From: Alistipes sp.
GTDB taxonomy: Bacteria > Bacteroidota > Bacteroidia > Bacteroidales > Rikenellaceae
Reading direction: 5' to 3'
Assembly: GCA_022511345.1 (NCBI GenBank)
Contig: JAFLRR010000004.1
Location: forward strand, 62,001 to 126,000
DNA: 64,000 bases
Shown in pieces: positions 18,919 to 33,361 of the stretch. The notes under the pieces are model-generated. The model was not told the DNA's origin. It was given only the letters and a program-made list of their open reading frames with translations, and made no database searches. How positions within the stretch are numbered: position 1 is the stretch's first letter; the number at the start of each line of letters is the position of its first letter. The position numbers and the translations under genes are program-made.

Positions 18919-20244
18919 ATGGAAATAACGAGAGAACAGCGTGCAGAGCACACTTCGCTGCTCACCGTCAAGGTGGGTGAGAGCGACTACGGCGAGGCAG
19001 TCGAGAAGACCCTGCGCAACTACAAGCGCAAGGCCAACATCCCCGGCTTCCGCCCCGGCATGGTCCCCATGGGCATCGTAAAGAAGATGTACGGCAAGAG
19101 CGTCACGGCCGAGGAGTCGTACCGCACGGCGTCGAACGCCGTATTCGAGTATCTCCAGAAGGAGAACATCGACTATCTGGGCGACGTGATTCCGTCGGAG
19201 GAGCAGGGCGACTTCGACTTCGACAACAACACCGAGTTCGAGTTCAAGTTCGAGATAGGCGAGGCTCCCAAGGTCGAGCTCAATCTCTCGGAGAAGGACA
19301 AGGTCGTCTACAACAAAATCAAGGTCGACAAGAAGATGAAGGATGACTACCGCTCCAACTTCCTGCGCCGCTTCGGCCGTCTTGTCGACGCCGACAAGGT
19401 CACTGCCGACGAGGCTCTCTCCGTGACTCTCGACAACGGCGACATACATGTCGACGACGCCTACGTGGGTCTGATTTCGATGAGCGAGGAGGAGCGCAAG
19501 CCCTTCATCGGCAAAAAGGTGGGCTACAAGACCGCAGTGAATATCAACGAGCTGTACAAGAGCGCTTCGCAGCGTGCGGCCATCCTCAAGGTCAAGGAGG
19601 ATGAGTTAGATGGCATCAATCCCGAGTTCACGCTCGAGATAACCAAAATCCGCCGCTTCGCCGAGCCCGAAATCAACGAGGAGTTCTTCAAGATGGCATT
19701 CCCGCAGGGCAACATCGCCGACGCCAAGGCATTCGACGAGTTCATCGAGGCGCAGATTGCTGCCGAGCTCAAGCGCGAGACCGACTACATGTTCACGCTC
19801 CGTCTGCGCGACTACCTGCTCGAGAAGACCTCGCCGGCCATGCCCGTCGAGTTCCTCAAGCGCTGGCTCTACACCATCAACGAGGGCAAGTTCTCGATGG
19901 AGGATATCAACAAGGACTTCGACTCGTTCCTGAAGATGTTCACGTGGAACTACCTGCAGAAGCTCATCATCAAGCAGGAGAGCCTCACCGTCACCGCCGA
20001 CGAGGCTCAGGCCGAGGCCAAGGCTCTGGCGCAGGCTCAGTTCGCACAGTACGGCATGCCGGCCGCTCCCGACGAGATGCTCGCCGGATATGCCGGCCGC
20101 ATCCTCGAGGACAAGGAGCAGGCGCAGAAAATCTACGAGAAGCTCTACGAGACCAAGGTCGTCGAGGCCGTTCGCGCGAAAATCAAGGTGACCGAGAAGG
20201 CCGTATCGGCCGACGAGTTCGCCGAGATGGCCCGCACTCTCTGA
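18919..20244 (+). CDS. tig: Trigger factor
   Basis: YKRKANIPGFRPGMVPMGIVKKMYGKSV; position directly upstream of clpP-clpX. Confidence 0.93.
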   Translation: MEITREQRAEHTSLLTVKVGESDYGEAVEKTLRNYKRKANIPGFRPGMVPMGIVKKMYGKSVTAEESYRTASNAVFEYLQKENIDYLGDVIPSEEQGDFDFDNNTEFEFKFEIGEAPKVELNLSEKDKVVYNKIKVDKKMKDDYRSNFLRRFGRLVDADKVTADEALSVTLDNGDIHVDDAYVGLISMSEEERKPFIGKKVGYKTAVNINELYKSASQRAAILKVKEDELDGINPEFTLEITKIRRFAEPEINEEFFKMAFPQGNIADAKAFDEFIEAQIAAELKRETDYMFTLRLRDYLLEKTSPAMPVEFLKRWLYTINEGKFSMEDINKDFDSFLKMFTWNYLQKLIIKQESLTVTADEAQAEAKALAQAQFAQYGMPAAPDEMLAGYAGRILEDKEQAQKIYEKLYETKVVEAVRAKIKVTEKAVSADEFAEMARTL

Positions 20245-20256
20245 CATACACCGCAT

Positions 20257-20284
20257 CCGGCAGCCCGTGCTTGAGGGCTGCCGG
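20257..20284 (+). terminator. Hairpin downstream of tig
   Basis: ccggcagccc-gtgcttga-gggctgccgg, 10-bp stem; weak T tract. Confidence 0.4.
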
Positions 20285-20429
20285 CATTTCAGCGTAAAGA
20301 GGCCCGAAGCGCCGCATTATTAGGCGTAACGGGCCGAAACGCATCCGGGGGTTCGGTTTTTGCAGCCGGCCCCGCAGCTCCCGCACCGCGCGGGCCGAAG
20401 TAGTAAAAACGGAAAGTGTAAAATCTGCT

Positions 20430-21119
20430 ATGGGTAAAAACGAATTTGAGAAATTCGCCGTCGGGCACTGCGGCATCTCGTCGCACAGACTCTACGACTA
20501 TGCGGCATCGACTCCCGCCGCGGCATACGTCTCGCCGACAATCATCGAGGAGCGCCAGCTCAATGTGGCTGCCATGGATGTATTCTCGAGGCTTATGATG
20601 GACCGCATCATATTCCTCGGAGCCCCCATCTACGACGATGTGGCCAACATCATACAGGCTCAGCTGCTCTTTCTCGAGTCGTCCGACCCCGACAAGGACA
20701 TACAGATATATATCAACTCGCCCGGCGGGTCGGTATCGGCCGGACTGGGCATCTACGACACCATGCAGCTGGTGCGCTGCGACGTGGCCACCATCTGCAC
20801 CGGCCTGGCCGCCTCGATGGGCGCCGTGCTGCTTACGGCCGGCACCGCCGGCAAGCGTTCGGCTCTGCCCCACTCGCGCATCATGATTCACCAGCCGCTC
20901 GGCGGCGCGCAGGGACAGGCTTCGGACATCGAAATCACGGCCCGCGAGATTCTGCGCACCAAGCGTGAGCTCTACGAGATTCTGTCGGCGCATTCGGGCC
21001 GCTCCTACGAGCAGATCGAGCGCGATGCCGACCGCGACCACTGGCTGACCTCAGCCGAAGCCCGCGAATACGGACTCATAGACGAGGTTTTATCGAAACG
21101 TCAAAATACCGAACTCTGA
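20430..21119 (+). CDS. clpP: ATP-dependent Clp protease proteolytic subunit
   Basis: [87 protein letters not shown]. Confidence 0.96.
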   Translation: MGKNEFEKFAVGHCGISSHRLYDYAASTPAAAYVSPTIIEERQLNVAAMDVFSRLMMDRIIFLGAPIYDDVANIIQAQLLFLESSDPDKDIQIYINSPGGSVSAGLGIYDTMQLVRCDVATICTGLAASMGAVLLTAGTAGKRSALPHSRIMIHQPLGGAQGQASDIEITAREILRTKRELYEILSAHSGRSYEQIERDADRDHWLTSAEAREYGLIDEVLSKRQNTEL

Positions 21120-22390
21120 TGGCCCGCAAACACGACAATAACGGCGGACAGGACCGTCACCGCGGCGGCGACAACTGCTCGTTCTGCAACAAACGCCGCG
21201 CCGACGTCGAACTGATGTTCGCCGCACCCGACGGCGCCAACATCTGCAACGAGTGCGTGGAGCGCGGTCATGCCATCCTCGCCGAGTCGCAGCCCCGCCG
21301 CCAGGCCAAGGGACTCGACTTCAAGGAGCTGCCCAAGCCCAGCCAGATAAAGGAGTTCCTGGACCGCTACGTCATCGGCCAGGACGCCGCCAAGCGCTAC
21401 ATGTCCGTGGCCGTCTACAACCACTACAAGCGACTCTCCCACCGCGCCGACTCCGACGAGGTCGAAATCGACAAGTCGAACATCGTCATCGTAGGCCGCA
21501 CCGGCACGGGCAAGACCCTCATGGCCAAGACCATAGCCCGTCTGCTGTCGGTCCCCTTCACCATCGTCGACGCCACGGTCCTCACCGAGGCCGGCTATGT
21601 CGGCGAGGATGTCGAGAGCATCCTCTCGCGGCTGCTGCAGGTCGCTTCCTACAACGTCGAGGAGGCCGAGCGCGGCATAGTCTTCATCGACGAAATCGAC
21701 AAGATAGCCCGCAAGAGCGACAACCCGAGCATCACGCGCGACGTCTCGGGCGAGGGCGTGCAGCAGGCTCTGCTGAAAATCCTCGAGGGCACCGTGGTCA
21801 ACGTGCCGCCCGAGGGAGGCCGCAAGCATCCCGACCAGAAGTTCGTGAAAATCGACACCAGCAACATACTCTTCATCTGCGGCGGCGCCTTCGACGGCAT
21901 CGAGAAGAAGATTGCGCAGCGCCTGAACACCCGCGTTGTGGGCTACGGACGCGCCGACGACAATCGCACGGCCGTCGACCGCAACAATCTCATGCGCTAC
22001 GTCACCCCGCAGGATCTTAAGTCGTTCGGCCTCATCCCCGAGCTCGTGGGACGACTCCCCGTGCTCACCTACATGGAGCCGCTCTCGCGCCAGGCCCTGC
22101 GCTCGATACTCACCGAGCCCAAGAACGCCATCGTAAGACAGTACGAGGCGCTCTTCAGGATGGACGGCGTGAATCTCGCCTTCGACGACGAGGCCCTCGA
22201 CTTCATCGTCGACAAGGCCGTCGAGTACAAGCTCGGCGCCCGCGGCCTTAGGTCGATATGCGAAGCCGTCATGACCGACGCGATGTACGAGATACCCTCG
22301 TCGGGCTGCAACGAGCTGCGCATAACGGCCGACTACGCTCGCCGCAAAATGGAGAACACCGACTTCGGCGGTCTCAGACGCGTGGGTTAG
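21119..22390 (+). CDS. clpX: ATP-dependent Clp protease ATP-binding subunit ClpX
   Basis: Zinc finger [62 protein letters not shown]; 1-nt overlap (TGATG) with clpP. Confidence 0.96.
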   Translation: MARKHDNNGGQDRHRGGDNCSFCNKRRADVELMFAAPDGANICNECVERGHAILAESQPRRQAKGLDFKELPKPSQIKEFLDRYVIGQDAAKRYMSVAVYNHYKRLSHRADSDEVEIDKSNIVIVGRTGTGKTLMAKTIARLLSVPFTIVDATVLTEAGYVGEDVESILSRLLQVASYNVEEAERGIVFIDEIDKIARKSDNPSITRDVSGEGVQQALLKILEGTVVNVPPEGGRKHPDQKFVKIDTSNILFICGGAFDGIEKKIAQRLNTRVVGYGRADDNRTAVDRNNLMRYVTPQDLKSFGLIPELVGRLPVLTYMEPLSRQALRSILTEPKNAIVRQYEALFRMDGVNLAFDDEALDFIVDKAVEYKLGARGLRSICEAVMTDAMYEIPSSGCNELRITADYARRKMENTDFGGLRRVG

Positions 22391-22422
22391 CAAAGAAAAG
22401 CAACAATAAAATTATAGTGGTT

Positions 22423-24453
22423 ATGTCTACTAACGAAAAACTTATCAAGGCTGCCGACAACATCCGCATACTGGCGGCCTCGATGGTCGAGAAGGCCAAG
22501 TCGGGACACCCGGGCGGAGCCATGGGCGGCGCCGACTTCATCAATGTGCTCTACGCCGAATTCCTCAACTACGACCCCGAGAATCCGGCATGGCCCTACC
22601 GCGACCGCATGTTCCTCGACCCCGGCCACATGTCGCCGATGCTCTACTCGGTGCTGGCTCTGGCCGGCTTCTACAAGCCCGAGGACCTCGCGCAGTTCCG
22701 CCAGTGGGGAAGCATCACGCCCGGACACCCCGAGGTCGACGTCATGCGCGGCGTCGAGAACACTTCGGGTCCTCTCGGACAGGGTCACGCCATGGCGCTC
22801 GGTGCAGCCATCGCCGAGCGGTTCCTCGTATCGCGTTTCGGCGAGTGGATGGCGCACAAGACCTATGCTTTCATCTCCGACGGCGCCGTGCAGGAGGAGA
22901 TTTCGCAGGGCGTGGGCCGCATCGCCGGCCACCTGGGTCTGCATAACCTTATAATGTATTACGACTCGAACAACATTCAGCTCTCCACGCGCGTGGAGGA
23001 TGTCGACACCGAGGATGTGGCCATGAAGTACCGCGCATGGGGCTGGAATGTGATTGAGATATGCGGCAACGACGTCGACCAGATTCGCACGGCTCTCACC
23101 GCCGCCAATGCCGAGACCGAGCGCCCGACGCTCATCATCGGCCGCTCGGTCATGGGACGCGGCGCCGTTGCAGCCGACGGCCAGAGCTTCGAGAACAAGG
23201 TCTCCACCCACGGACAGCCCCTCTCGGCCGCAGGTGCCGACTGGGCCGCTACGGTCCGCAATCTGGGCGGCGACCCCGAGAATCCGTTCCGCATCTTCGC
23301 CGAGAGCGAGGAGCTCTATGCCGAGCGCGCAGCACAGCTTAAGCGCTACGCCGCCGAGCGCCGCGAGGCCGAGCAGGAGTGGCGCCGTCACAACAGCGCC
23401 GCAGCGCTCAAGCTCGACTCGTTCCTTGAGGGTCGCCTTCCCGACATCGACTACCGCTCCGTCGAGATGAAGGCCGACGGCGCCACGCGCGCAGCTTCGG
23501 CTACCATGCTGGGAGTATACGCCGAGAAGATAGACAACATGATAGTCGCTTCGGCCGACCTCTCTAACTCGGACAAGACCGACGGCTACCTGAAGAAGAC
23601 CACGGCATTCACCCGCGGCGACTTCAGCGGCAAATTCTTCCAGGCGGGAGTCTCCGAGCTGACCATGGCCTGCATCATGAACGGCATGGCGCTGCACGGA
23701 GGCGTGATTCCGGCCTGCGGCACATTCTTCGTCTTCTCCGACTACATGAAGCCGGCAGTGCGTCTGGCAGCCCTCATGCGCCTGCACGTCATATATATAT
23801 GGACTCACGACTCGTTCCGCGTAGGCGAGGACGGACCCACGCACCAGCCCATAGAGCAGGAGGCGCAGATACGTCTGATGGAGCACCTGCGCAACCACCA
23901 CGGCGAGCGTTCGATGGTCGTGCTTCGTCCGGCCGACTCCGAGGAGACGGTGTGGGCGTGGAAGAGCGCCATTGAGGAGCAGCGCCCCGTGGCTCTGATT
24001 CTCTCGCGCCAGAACATCAAGAACCTGCCCACGCTCGCAGGCAGCCGCCGCGAGGAGGCCTCGCAGCTCTCGAAGGGCGGATATGTCGTCGTCGACTCGG
24101 CAAATCCCGACGTGGTTATGATTGCCGACGGTTCGGAGGTCTCGACTCTGGTCGAGGGTGCCGAGCTGCTGGCTGCCGAGGGCGTCAAGGTTCGCATCGT
24201 GAGCATCCCGAGCGAGGGACTGTTCCGCGACCAGCCCGAGTCCTACCAGAAATCGGTTCTTCCGGCCGACACCGTCCGCTATGGCATGACCTCGGGTCTG
24301 CCCGTCAACCTGGCAGGCCTGGTAGGCGAAAACGGCCGCATCCACGGACTGGAGAGCTTCGGCTACTCGGCTCCCTACAAGCGTCTCGACGAGGAGTTCG
24401 GCTACAACGGCCAGACCGTCTTCAACGAGGTCATGGAGCTGCTGGGCAAGTAG
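22423..24453 (+). CDS. tkt: Transketolase
   Basis: KSGHPGGAMGGADFINVLYAEFLNYDPENPAWPYRDRMFLDPGHMSPMLYSVL; IWTHDSFRVGEDGPTHQPIEQ. Confidence 0.96.
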   Translation: MSTNEKLIKAADNIRILAASMVEKAKSGHPGGAMGGADFINVLYAEFLNYDPENPAWPYRDRMFLDPGHMSPMLYSVLALAGFYKPEDLAQFRQWGSITPGHPEVDVMRGVENTSGPLGQGHAMALGAAIAERFLVSRFGEWMAHKTYAFISDGAVQEEISQGVGRIAGHLGLHNLIMYYDSNNIQLSTRVEDVDTEDVAMKYRAWGWNVIEICGNDVDQIRTALTAANAETERPTLIIGRSVMGRGAVAADGQSFENKVSTHGQPLSAAGADWAATVRNLGGDPENPFRIFAESEELYAERAAQLKRYAAERREAEQEWRRHNSAAALKLDSFLEGRLPDIDYRSVEMKADGATRAASATMLGVYAEKIDNMIVASADLSNSDKTDGYLKKTTAFTRGDFSGKFFQAGVSELTMACIMNGMALHGGVIPACGTFFVFSDYMKPAVRLAALMRLHVIYIWTHDSFRVGEDGPTHQPIEQEAQIRLMEHLRNHHGERSMVVLRPADSEETVWAWKSAIEEQRPVALILSRQNIKNLPTLAGSRREEASQLSKGGYVVVDSANPDVVMIADGSEVSTLVEGAELLAAEGVKVRIVSIPSEGLFRDQPESYQKSVLPADTVRYGMTSGLPVNLAGLVGENGRIHGLESFGYSAPYKRLDEEFGYNGQTVFNEVMELLGK

Positions 24454-24471
24454 ACGTCCTGCCCTAATCAA

Positions 24472-24503
24472 AAACGCCGCTTCCCGTAAAGGAGGCGGCG
24501 TTT
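24472..24503. terminator. Bidirectional terminator between convergent tkt and lytic transglycosylase
   Basis: aaacgccgc-...-gcggcgttt perfect stem with A/T flanks. Confidence 0.75.
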
Positions 24504-24528
24504 GTCATTCCAGTCTTGCCAAGCCGTG

Positions 24529-25182
24529 TCAGAGCATCATGTTTTTGTAGCGGTCGTAGCACTCCATCACGCCGTTGACATATGCCAGCGTCTGGCGGCT
24601 GCCCGTAAACCGGCCGCTCAGCACCTCGGGTTTGTCGTAATACTCGGGCTCGGCCTTGAGCTTGAGGTAGCGAGCCACCACCTCCCACGAATTGGGGTTT
24701 TCGCCGGCCTCGCGGGCCAGACGGCGCGCGTCGCGCACATGCCCCACTCCGCTGTTGTATCCGGCCAGCACTATTCCCATGCGGTCGCGCTCCGGAATGC
24801 CTGCCGGTATTCGGAGCATGCGCTCTATCTCGGCGAGCAGACGGGCCGCAAGGCGCACGTTGGTCAGCGGCTCTATTATTTCGGACTCGGGAACGTTGAA
24901 GTGGCGTCCCACCACGGGCATTATCTGCATCAGACCCAAAGCTCCGCGCTGCGATACGATGTCGGCCTCGAAGCGCGACTCGGTGTAGGCTATGGCGCTC
25001 ATCAGCAGCCAGTCGCAGCCCTCTTCGGCACTGGCGGCGCGGAATATGTCGTCGTATGCCGAAATCACTAACTCGCTCTCTGCCATCTCTGCGGCGCCGG
25101 CAAACGCGTTCTGCGTGTCGGCGTTGTCGAATCCCGTAATCACGGCTATGGCCGAGAGTGCGAATATGAATTTTCTCAACAT
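24529..25182 (-). CDS. Lytic transglycosylase (SLT) domain protein
   Basis: WLLMSAIAYTESRFEADIVSQRGALGLMQIMPVVGRHFNV ... LAGYNSGVGHVRDARRLAREAGENPNSWEVV. Confidence 0.87.
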   Translation of the reverse strand: MLRKFIFALSAIAVITGFDNADTQNAFAGAAEMAESELVISAYDDIFRAASAEEGCDWLLMSAIAYTESRFEADIVSQRGALGLMQIMPVVGRHFNVPESEIIEPLTNVRLAARLLAEIERMLRIPAGIPERDRMGIVLAGYNSGVGHVRDARRLAREAGENPNSWEVVARYLKLKAEPEYYDKPEVLSGRFTGSRQTLAYVNGVMECYDRYKNMML

Positions 25183-25206
25183 AAAAAAACTTTTACCCCA
25201 TAAACA

Positions 25207-27351
25207 TCAGTCGTAGAATCCCCATGAAAGACCGATCTTGAACATGCCGGGGTTGAGCGGGTAGTTCGCGGCCGAGAAGTATTCGCCGTTGCCGAACAGT
25301 CCCTTGTTCAGATGCTGGTATTTGAGGATTATGCGCATACGCTTCCACTTTCCGGTTATGAAAAGGTCCACATAGGGATAGTTTCCCGTCTCCACCTCGC
25401 GCTGGTTGTAGAATGACGACAGCGAAGGGTTGTATCCCGGCGCATAGTATTTCGTAGTAAATCGGCCGTCCAGTCCCGTCTGCATTCGCAGCACGTTGCG
25501 CACGGCCCAGAACTCATAGTAGTATGACAGAAATGCGCTGACCGTCGGCACGGGCACCACCTTGGCATCGGTGCTCCACTGCAGCAGCACGCGGTTGTCC
25601 AGATGCAGGCCGCCTATGCGGAAATCCTTGCGGGCATAGATGCTCGTCAGGCTCACCGTTCCGGTGCTCTGCACTGCCGCGGCATTTTCGTCGTAGTATA
25701 TCTTGTTGCGTATCACGCCCTGCTTGGCCGCCAGCTCCAGCGCATAGTCGGGCACCTCGAGCCGCACTTCGAAACGTGTTGAGCTCTCCTTGCCGAAGCT
25801 GTTGTTCCAGATGTAGTGGTTCGAGTAGAGCGACTCCTGCCAGTACGAGGGCGAGATGCTCTCCTGCACGAATCGTCCCGAGAGCCGCAGCGGTTTTCCG
25901 CGCACGAATCCCGTCAGAGCTATGTGTGCGCCTATGCGGTAGTCGCCGCCGCGATAACCCGACGGATAGTACTTCATCTCGGCGCCCCAGTCGACATAGC
26001 GCTTTATTTTTCCCGACACCGAGCCGTATGCATACCAGCTCGTCCGCTTGACGTTCTTCATGCGGCCCGACATATATCCTCCGGGCTCGAACTGCGAATA
26101 TGTGCGCATGTCTATACCCACTCCGCCGTCGAGCGTTCCGATCACGCCGTTTCTGTCCCAGGGCTGCGCCTGCACGAAGAAGCGGTTCGATATGACTCGT
26201 TCGTACAGCGAGTCGCGCGTGCGCTCGGGCGAGATATACCAGTTTTTGTAGTATACGTCCGTCTTGGGTATGAACTCGCCCGTCTGCGGGTCGCGGCCCG
26301 AGCGGTCGTCGGTATAGGTGGCATATACATCGGTGTAGAACTTGCTCCAGGCGTTGTACTCGAACGAGTGGCCGATATATACGGCCGACAGGTCGGCCAG
26401 CGAGAAGTCGCTCGGCGTGACGGCCTGCAGAGGTATTGCCAGCGACTGCTCGATGAAGAATCCGTTGTTGCGATAGATGTTCTGGGCATTTGCGCGCGAC
26501 AGTTTCATCGGCACGCCCGAGGGCATCTCGAATGTCGTGTCCCGCACGGCCCACGGACCCACCACGCCGCCGTTTTCGGCCTGCTCTATGTGGTTGTTGA
26601 AGAATGCCGCATGCACCGAGTATCGTTTGCCCGTGTGCTGAAAAGCCACGGCCACGTTGTGGTTCTTGGTACGCTGTCTGTCATAGAGGCCTCGCGTTCC
26701 GCGAGCCTTGTAGTTGACGTTGAAACCCGTCGTTGGCGATATGTTCTGCGCGTGCGTCAGCTCGAAGTGCTCCTCGCGGTAGCGCTTCTGTCCCGATTCG
26801 AGGTACGTCAGCAGCAGGAATGGCTTCTTGACGTTGTAGAACGGGATATTCTCCATGTTGTAGGTGTAGGCGTCATATGGGTGCGCAAACTCGAAATCGG
26901 TCAACTCGGGACGCTCCAGCGCATCGACAGGCAGCGTCGACTGACCCAGTCCGCCCAGGGTTATGTCGCCCAGCCCGCGCTGGTAATAAGGATAGTCTAT
27001 GTGCCAGTTTGCCAGCGTGGTGTCTATGGGGCCGACATCGACCCGGTTGTAGTCGCGGCTCAACGTCCACTGGAAGTTATGCAGCGCGCGTATCGAGTCG
27101 CTGAAGAAGTACGACTCGAGCGGTTTGCGTATCTTGCGCTCCTTTTTTGTGGTGTCGGGCTTTTCGGCGTCCTGGTCATCTTCGCCTTCGGCGTTGTTTT
27201 CGAACGGGTTGTTTCCGTAGATATCGGTATTTTCACCGCGCTGCTGCGCGCGCTGCAGAGCCTTGGCGTCGAGCTGGGCATGTGCGGCAAAGGGCATCGC
27301 GACGAGGATTATCGCCGCGGCACGTAGCAGTATCTTACAGAACTTGTTCAC
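25207..27351 (-). CDS. Putative outer-membrane porin (Bacteroidetes 'putative porin' family)
   Basis: Large beta-rich protein ending GMFKIGLSWGFYD; signal peptide after probable GTG start (VNKFCKILLRAAAIILVAMPFAAHAQ); ORF track upstream extension is likely artefactual. Confidence 0.75.
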   Translation of the reverse strand: MNKFCKILLRAAAIILVAMPFAAHAQLDAKALQRAQQRGENTDIYGNNPFENNAEGEDDQDAEKPDTTKKERKIRKPLESYFFSDSIRALHNFQWTLSRDYNRVDVGPIDTTLANWHIDYPYYQRGLGDITLGGLGQSTLPVDALERPELTDFEFAHPYDAYTYNMENIPFYNVKKPFLLLTYLESGQKRYREEHFELTHAQNISPTTGFNVNYKARGTRGLYDRQRTKNHNVAVAFQHTGKRYSVHAAFFNNHIEQAENGGVVGPWAVRDTTFEMPSGVPMKLSRANAQNIYRNNGFFIEQSLAIPLQAVTPSDFSLADLSAVYIGHSFEYNAWSKFYTDVYATYTDDRSGRDPQTGEFIPKTDVYYKNWYISPERTRDSLYERVISNRFFVQAQPWDRNGVIGTLDGGVGIDMRTYSQFEPGGYMSGRMKNVKRTSWYAYGSVSGKIKRYVDWGAEMKYYPSGYRGGDYRIGAHIALTGFVRGKPLRLSGRFVQESISPSYWQESLYSNHYIWNNSFGKESSTRFEVRLEVPDYALELAAKQGVIRNKIYYDENAAAVQSTGTVSLTSIYARKDFRIGGLHLDNRVLLQWSTDAKVVPVPTVSAFLSYYYEFWAVRNVLRMQTGLDGRFTTKYYAPGYNPSLSSFYNQREVETGNYPYVDLFITGKWKRMRIILKYQHLNKGLFGNGEYFSAANYPLNPGMFKIGLSWGFYD

Positions 27352-27403
27352 GATAGCTGGCCGCAAATATACTAAAGATTTTGCAAACGGTCTCTCGACC
27401 GGC

Positions 27404-28132
27404 CTAACAATCCTTGGTCTTGTCAGTTTGGCAGAATGCGTGGCGCAGAATCGACATGGCCACATATAAAACGATAATCGCCGTGGGAGAGTATACCGGA
27501 GCGGCGCATATTATCGCCAGACTCGCCGCCAGAAATACGTATCGCAGCTTGTTGTCCTTCCAGCCGAGGTTGTGGAACTTGAGCGAGAACATTCTCACCG
27601 GCACAATCAGCAGCGTGGCCATGACTATTGCCGTGAGCGTCACCGCCTCGAGCGGCACCGTTATTCGTCCGCGCTCGACGAGCATCGCCGCTCCTGCGCA
27701 GAATATGGCGCATGCGGGCGTGGGCAGGCCGCAGAACTCGTCGGTCTGCGTGGTGTCTATGTTGAACTTGGCCAGTCGCAGTGCCGAGAATGCCGCCACT
27801 ATGAATATCAGAAAGCGGCACACGGTCTCCGGCATGTCGCCGTGCACGAGAGCCGGCTGGCAGTGGGCCGACAATCCGAACAGAATCGCCGCGGGTGCGA
27901 AGCCGAACGATATCATGTCCGATAGCGAGTCGAGCTGCACGCCGAATTTGGTGTACTGGTTCATGATTCGCGCCACGGCGCCGTCGGCGAAGTCGAACAC
28001 CGCCGCAGCCACGAGCAGAAAGAAAGCCGCGGTGAAATCGCCGTATACCGCAGCCGCAGTGGCCGCGCACGAGCCGCACAGCAGGTTGCCGAGCGTAACG
28101 AAATTGGGTATAGTAAAGAGTCTTATTTTCAT
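27404..28132 (-). CDS. pssA: CDP-diacylglycerol-serine O-phosphatidyltransferase
   Basis: CDP-alcohol phosphotransferase signature DFADGAVARIMNQYTKFGVQLDSLSDMISFGFAPA. Confidence 0.92.
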   Translation of the reverse strand: MKIRLFTIPNFVTLGNLLCGSCAATAAAVYGDFTAAFFLLVAAAVFDFADGAVARIMNQYTKFGVQLDSLSDMISFGFAPAAILFGLSAHCQPALVHGDMPETVCRFLIFIVAAFSALRLAKFNIDTTQTDEFCGLPTPACAIFCAGAAMLVERGRITVPLEAVTLTAIVMATLLIVPVRMFSLKFHNLGWKDNKLRYVFLAASLAIICAAPVYSPTAIIVLYVAMSILRHAFCQTDKTKDC

Positions 28133-28237
28133 CTTGCGTTAATTTTATCCGTTTTTAACCGGGCAAAGTTACAAATTTATTTTTATCTTTGTAGAGAGGC
28201 GAGCCTTTTGAATAGCGGCCGCCTGCATCAAAGCGCG

Positions 28238-29305
28238 ATGAATACCTATTGCATAATAATGGCCGGCGGCGTCGGAACCCGCTTTTGGCCCAAGAGCCGC
28301 CAGTCGCGGCCCAAACAGTTTCTGGACATACTCGGCACCGGCAAGTCGTTCATACGCCACACCTTCGAGCGTTTCAGCCGCATCATTGCGGCCGAAAACT
28401 TCATCGTGGTTACCAACCGCCGCTACCGCGAGCTCGTTTTGGAGCATCTGCCCGAGCTGACGCCCGAGCAGATTTTGTGCGAGCCTGTCGGCCGCAACAC
28501 TGCGCCCTGCATAGCCTATGCTGCCGGCACGCTGCTGCGCCGCGACCCCGATGCCGCCATGATTGTCACCCCCTCGGACCACATCATCCTCGACGAGGAG
28601 GAGTTCTGCGGCATAATCGGCGAGTGCCTCGACTTCGTGGCCGGCAACAACGCCCTGATGACCGTAGGCATCAAACCCAGCCGCCCCGAGACCGGCTACG
28701 GCTACATCCAGGTCAGCGACCAGAGCCGCATCAGCAAGGTCAAGTCCTTCACCGAGAAGCCCGGCCTCGAGTTGGCCCAGACGTTCGTGCAGTGCGGCGA
28801 GTTTTTCTGGAATTCGGGCATCTTCATCTGGAAGGTGCGCGACATCGCCGATGCCTTTGCAAAATATCTGCCCGAGATTCACTCTCTCTTCAGCGGCATC
28901 GCCTCGGCATTCGGCACCGAGCGCGAGCAGGACGCCGTCGAGCGCGTATTCTCCGAGTGCCACCCCATCTCCATCGACTACGGCGTAATGGAGAAGGCCG
29001 ACAACGTCTATGTCCGCTGCGGCGACTTCGGCTGGAGCGACGTGGGCACGTGGGGCTCGGTCTACACCCTCTCGCGCAAGGACCGCTATGCCAACGCCCG
29101 GCCTGCAAGCGGCTGCTATCTCTACGACTCGCGCAACTGCATCGTCTCGCTGCCCGACGACAAGATAGCCGTCATAAAGGGCCTGAAGGACTACATCGTC
29201 GTCGACACCGACGACGTGCTGATGATATGTCCACGCAGCGACGAGCAGAACATCCGCAAATATATCGACGAAGTGAAGTACAACGACGGCGAGCAGCACA
29301 TTTAG
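28238..29305 (+). CDS. manC: Mannose-1-phosphate guanylyltransferase
   Basis: MNTYCIIMAGGVGTRFWPKSRQSRPKQFLDILG; VTPSDHIILDEEEF; FFWNSGIFIWKV; DFGWSDVGTWGSVY. Confidence 0.92.
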   Translation: MNTYCIIMAGGVGTRFWPKSRQSRPKQFLDILGTGKSFIRHTFERFSRIIAAENFIVVTNRRYRELVLEHLPELTPEQILCEPVGRNTAPCIAYAAGTLLRRDPDAAMIVTPSDHIILDEEEFCGIIGECLDFVAGNNALMTVGIKPSRPETGYGYIQVSDQSRISKVKSFTEKPGLELAQTFVQCGEFFWNSGIFIWKVRDIADAFAKYLPEIHSLFSGIASAFGTEREQDAVERVFSECHPISIDYGVMEKADNVYVRCGDFGWSDVGTWGSVYTLSRKDRYANARPASGCYLYDSRNCIVSLPDDKIAVIKGLKDYIVVDTDDVLMICPRSDEQNIRKYIDEVKYNDGEQHI

Positions 29306-29307
29306 AG

Positions 29308-29889
29308 ATGAAGGCACCGCTGCGCGATGAGACTCTCAGTTTCGAGGGCACAGGTCCGGTGCGGGTGGTCCAGTCGGCCATCGCACGCCGCGTGTCGGTG
29401 TCGGTGCGCGCTTCGGGCGAGGTCAGACTCACCTATCCCCGCGGCGTATCGCGCGCCAGAGCCATCGCCTTTCTCGAGTCGCGCAAGGAGTGGATTGCCG
29501 CCGCATCCAGGCGTCTTGCCGAGCGTACCGCCGCCCGTCCCCGAATCGAGTACACCCCCGAGCGCATCGAGCAGCTGCGCCGCGACGCCCGGGCCGACCT
29601 TCCCGCCAGAACCGCGGCCATAGCCTCGCGCCTGGGCTTCAAATACGGACGCGTCACCGTCCGCGCCGCCCGCACCAAGTGGGGTTCGTGCTCCGCCCGC
29701 AACGATATCTCGCTGAGTCTCTACATGATGCTCCTGCCCGAACATCTGCGCGACTACGTGATAATACACGAGCTCTGCCACACCCGCCACCACAACCACT
29801 CCGCCCGCTTCCACGCTCTTGTCGACCGCTGCCTCGGCGGCCGCGAGAAAGAGCTGGCCCGCGAGTTGCGTGCATATCGCATAATCTGA
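29308..29889 (+). CDS. YgjP-like M48 family metallopeptidase (DUF45)
   Basis: TKWGSCSARNDISLSLYMMLLPEHLRDYVIIHELCHTRHHNHSARFHALVDRCL; the in-track 546 aa ORF is extended in an out-of-frame overlap with manC, real start 29308. Confidence 0.88.
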   Translation: MKAPLRDETLSFEGTGPVRVVQSAIARRVSVSVRASGEVRLTYPRGVSRARAIAFLESRKEWIAAASRRLAERTAARPRIEYTPERIEQLRRDARADLPARTAAIASRLGFKYGRVTVRAARTKWGSCSARNDISLSLYMMLLPEHLRDYVIIHELCHTRHHNHSARFHALVDRCLGGREKELARELRAYRII

Positions 29890-29902
29890 GCCCGAAGCGT
29901 AA

Positions 29903-33319
<3,417 letters not shown>

Positions 33320-33361
33320 CGACTGCGATTCAAAATGTCAAAACTTCAAAAACCATCGATT

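Noticed and set aside
22387-24471. 694 aa ORF on - strand
   Set aside because: Antisense to transketolase.
28249-29307. N-terminal half of the 546 aa ORF
   Set aside because: Out-of-frame overlap with manC; the true YgjP-like metallopeptidase starts at 29308.
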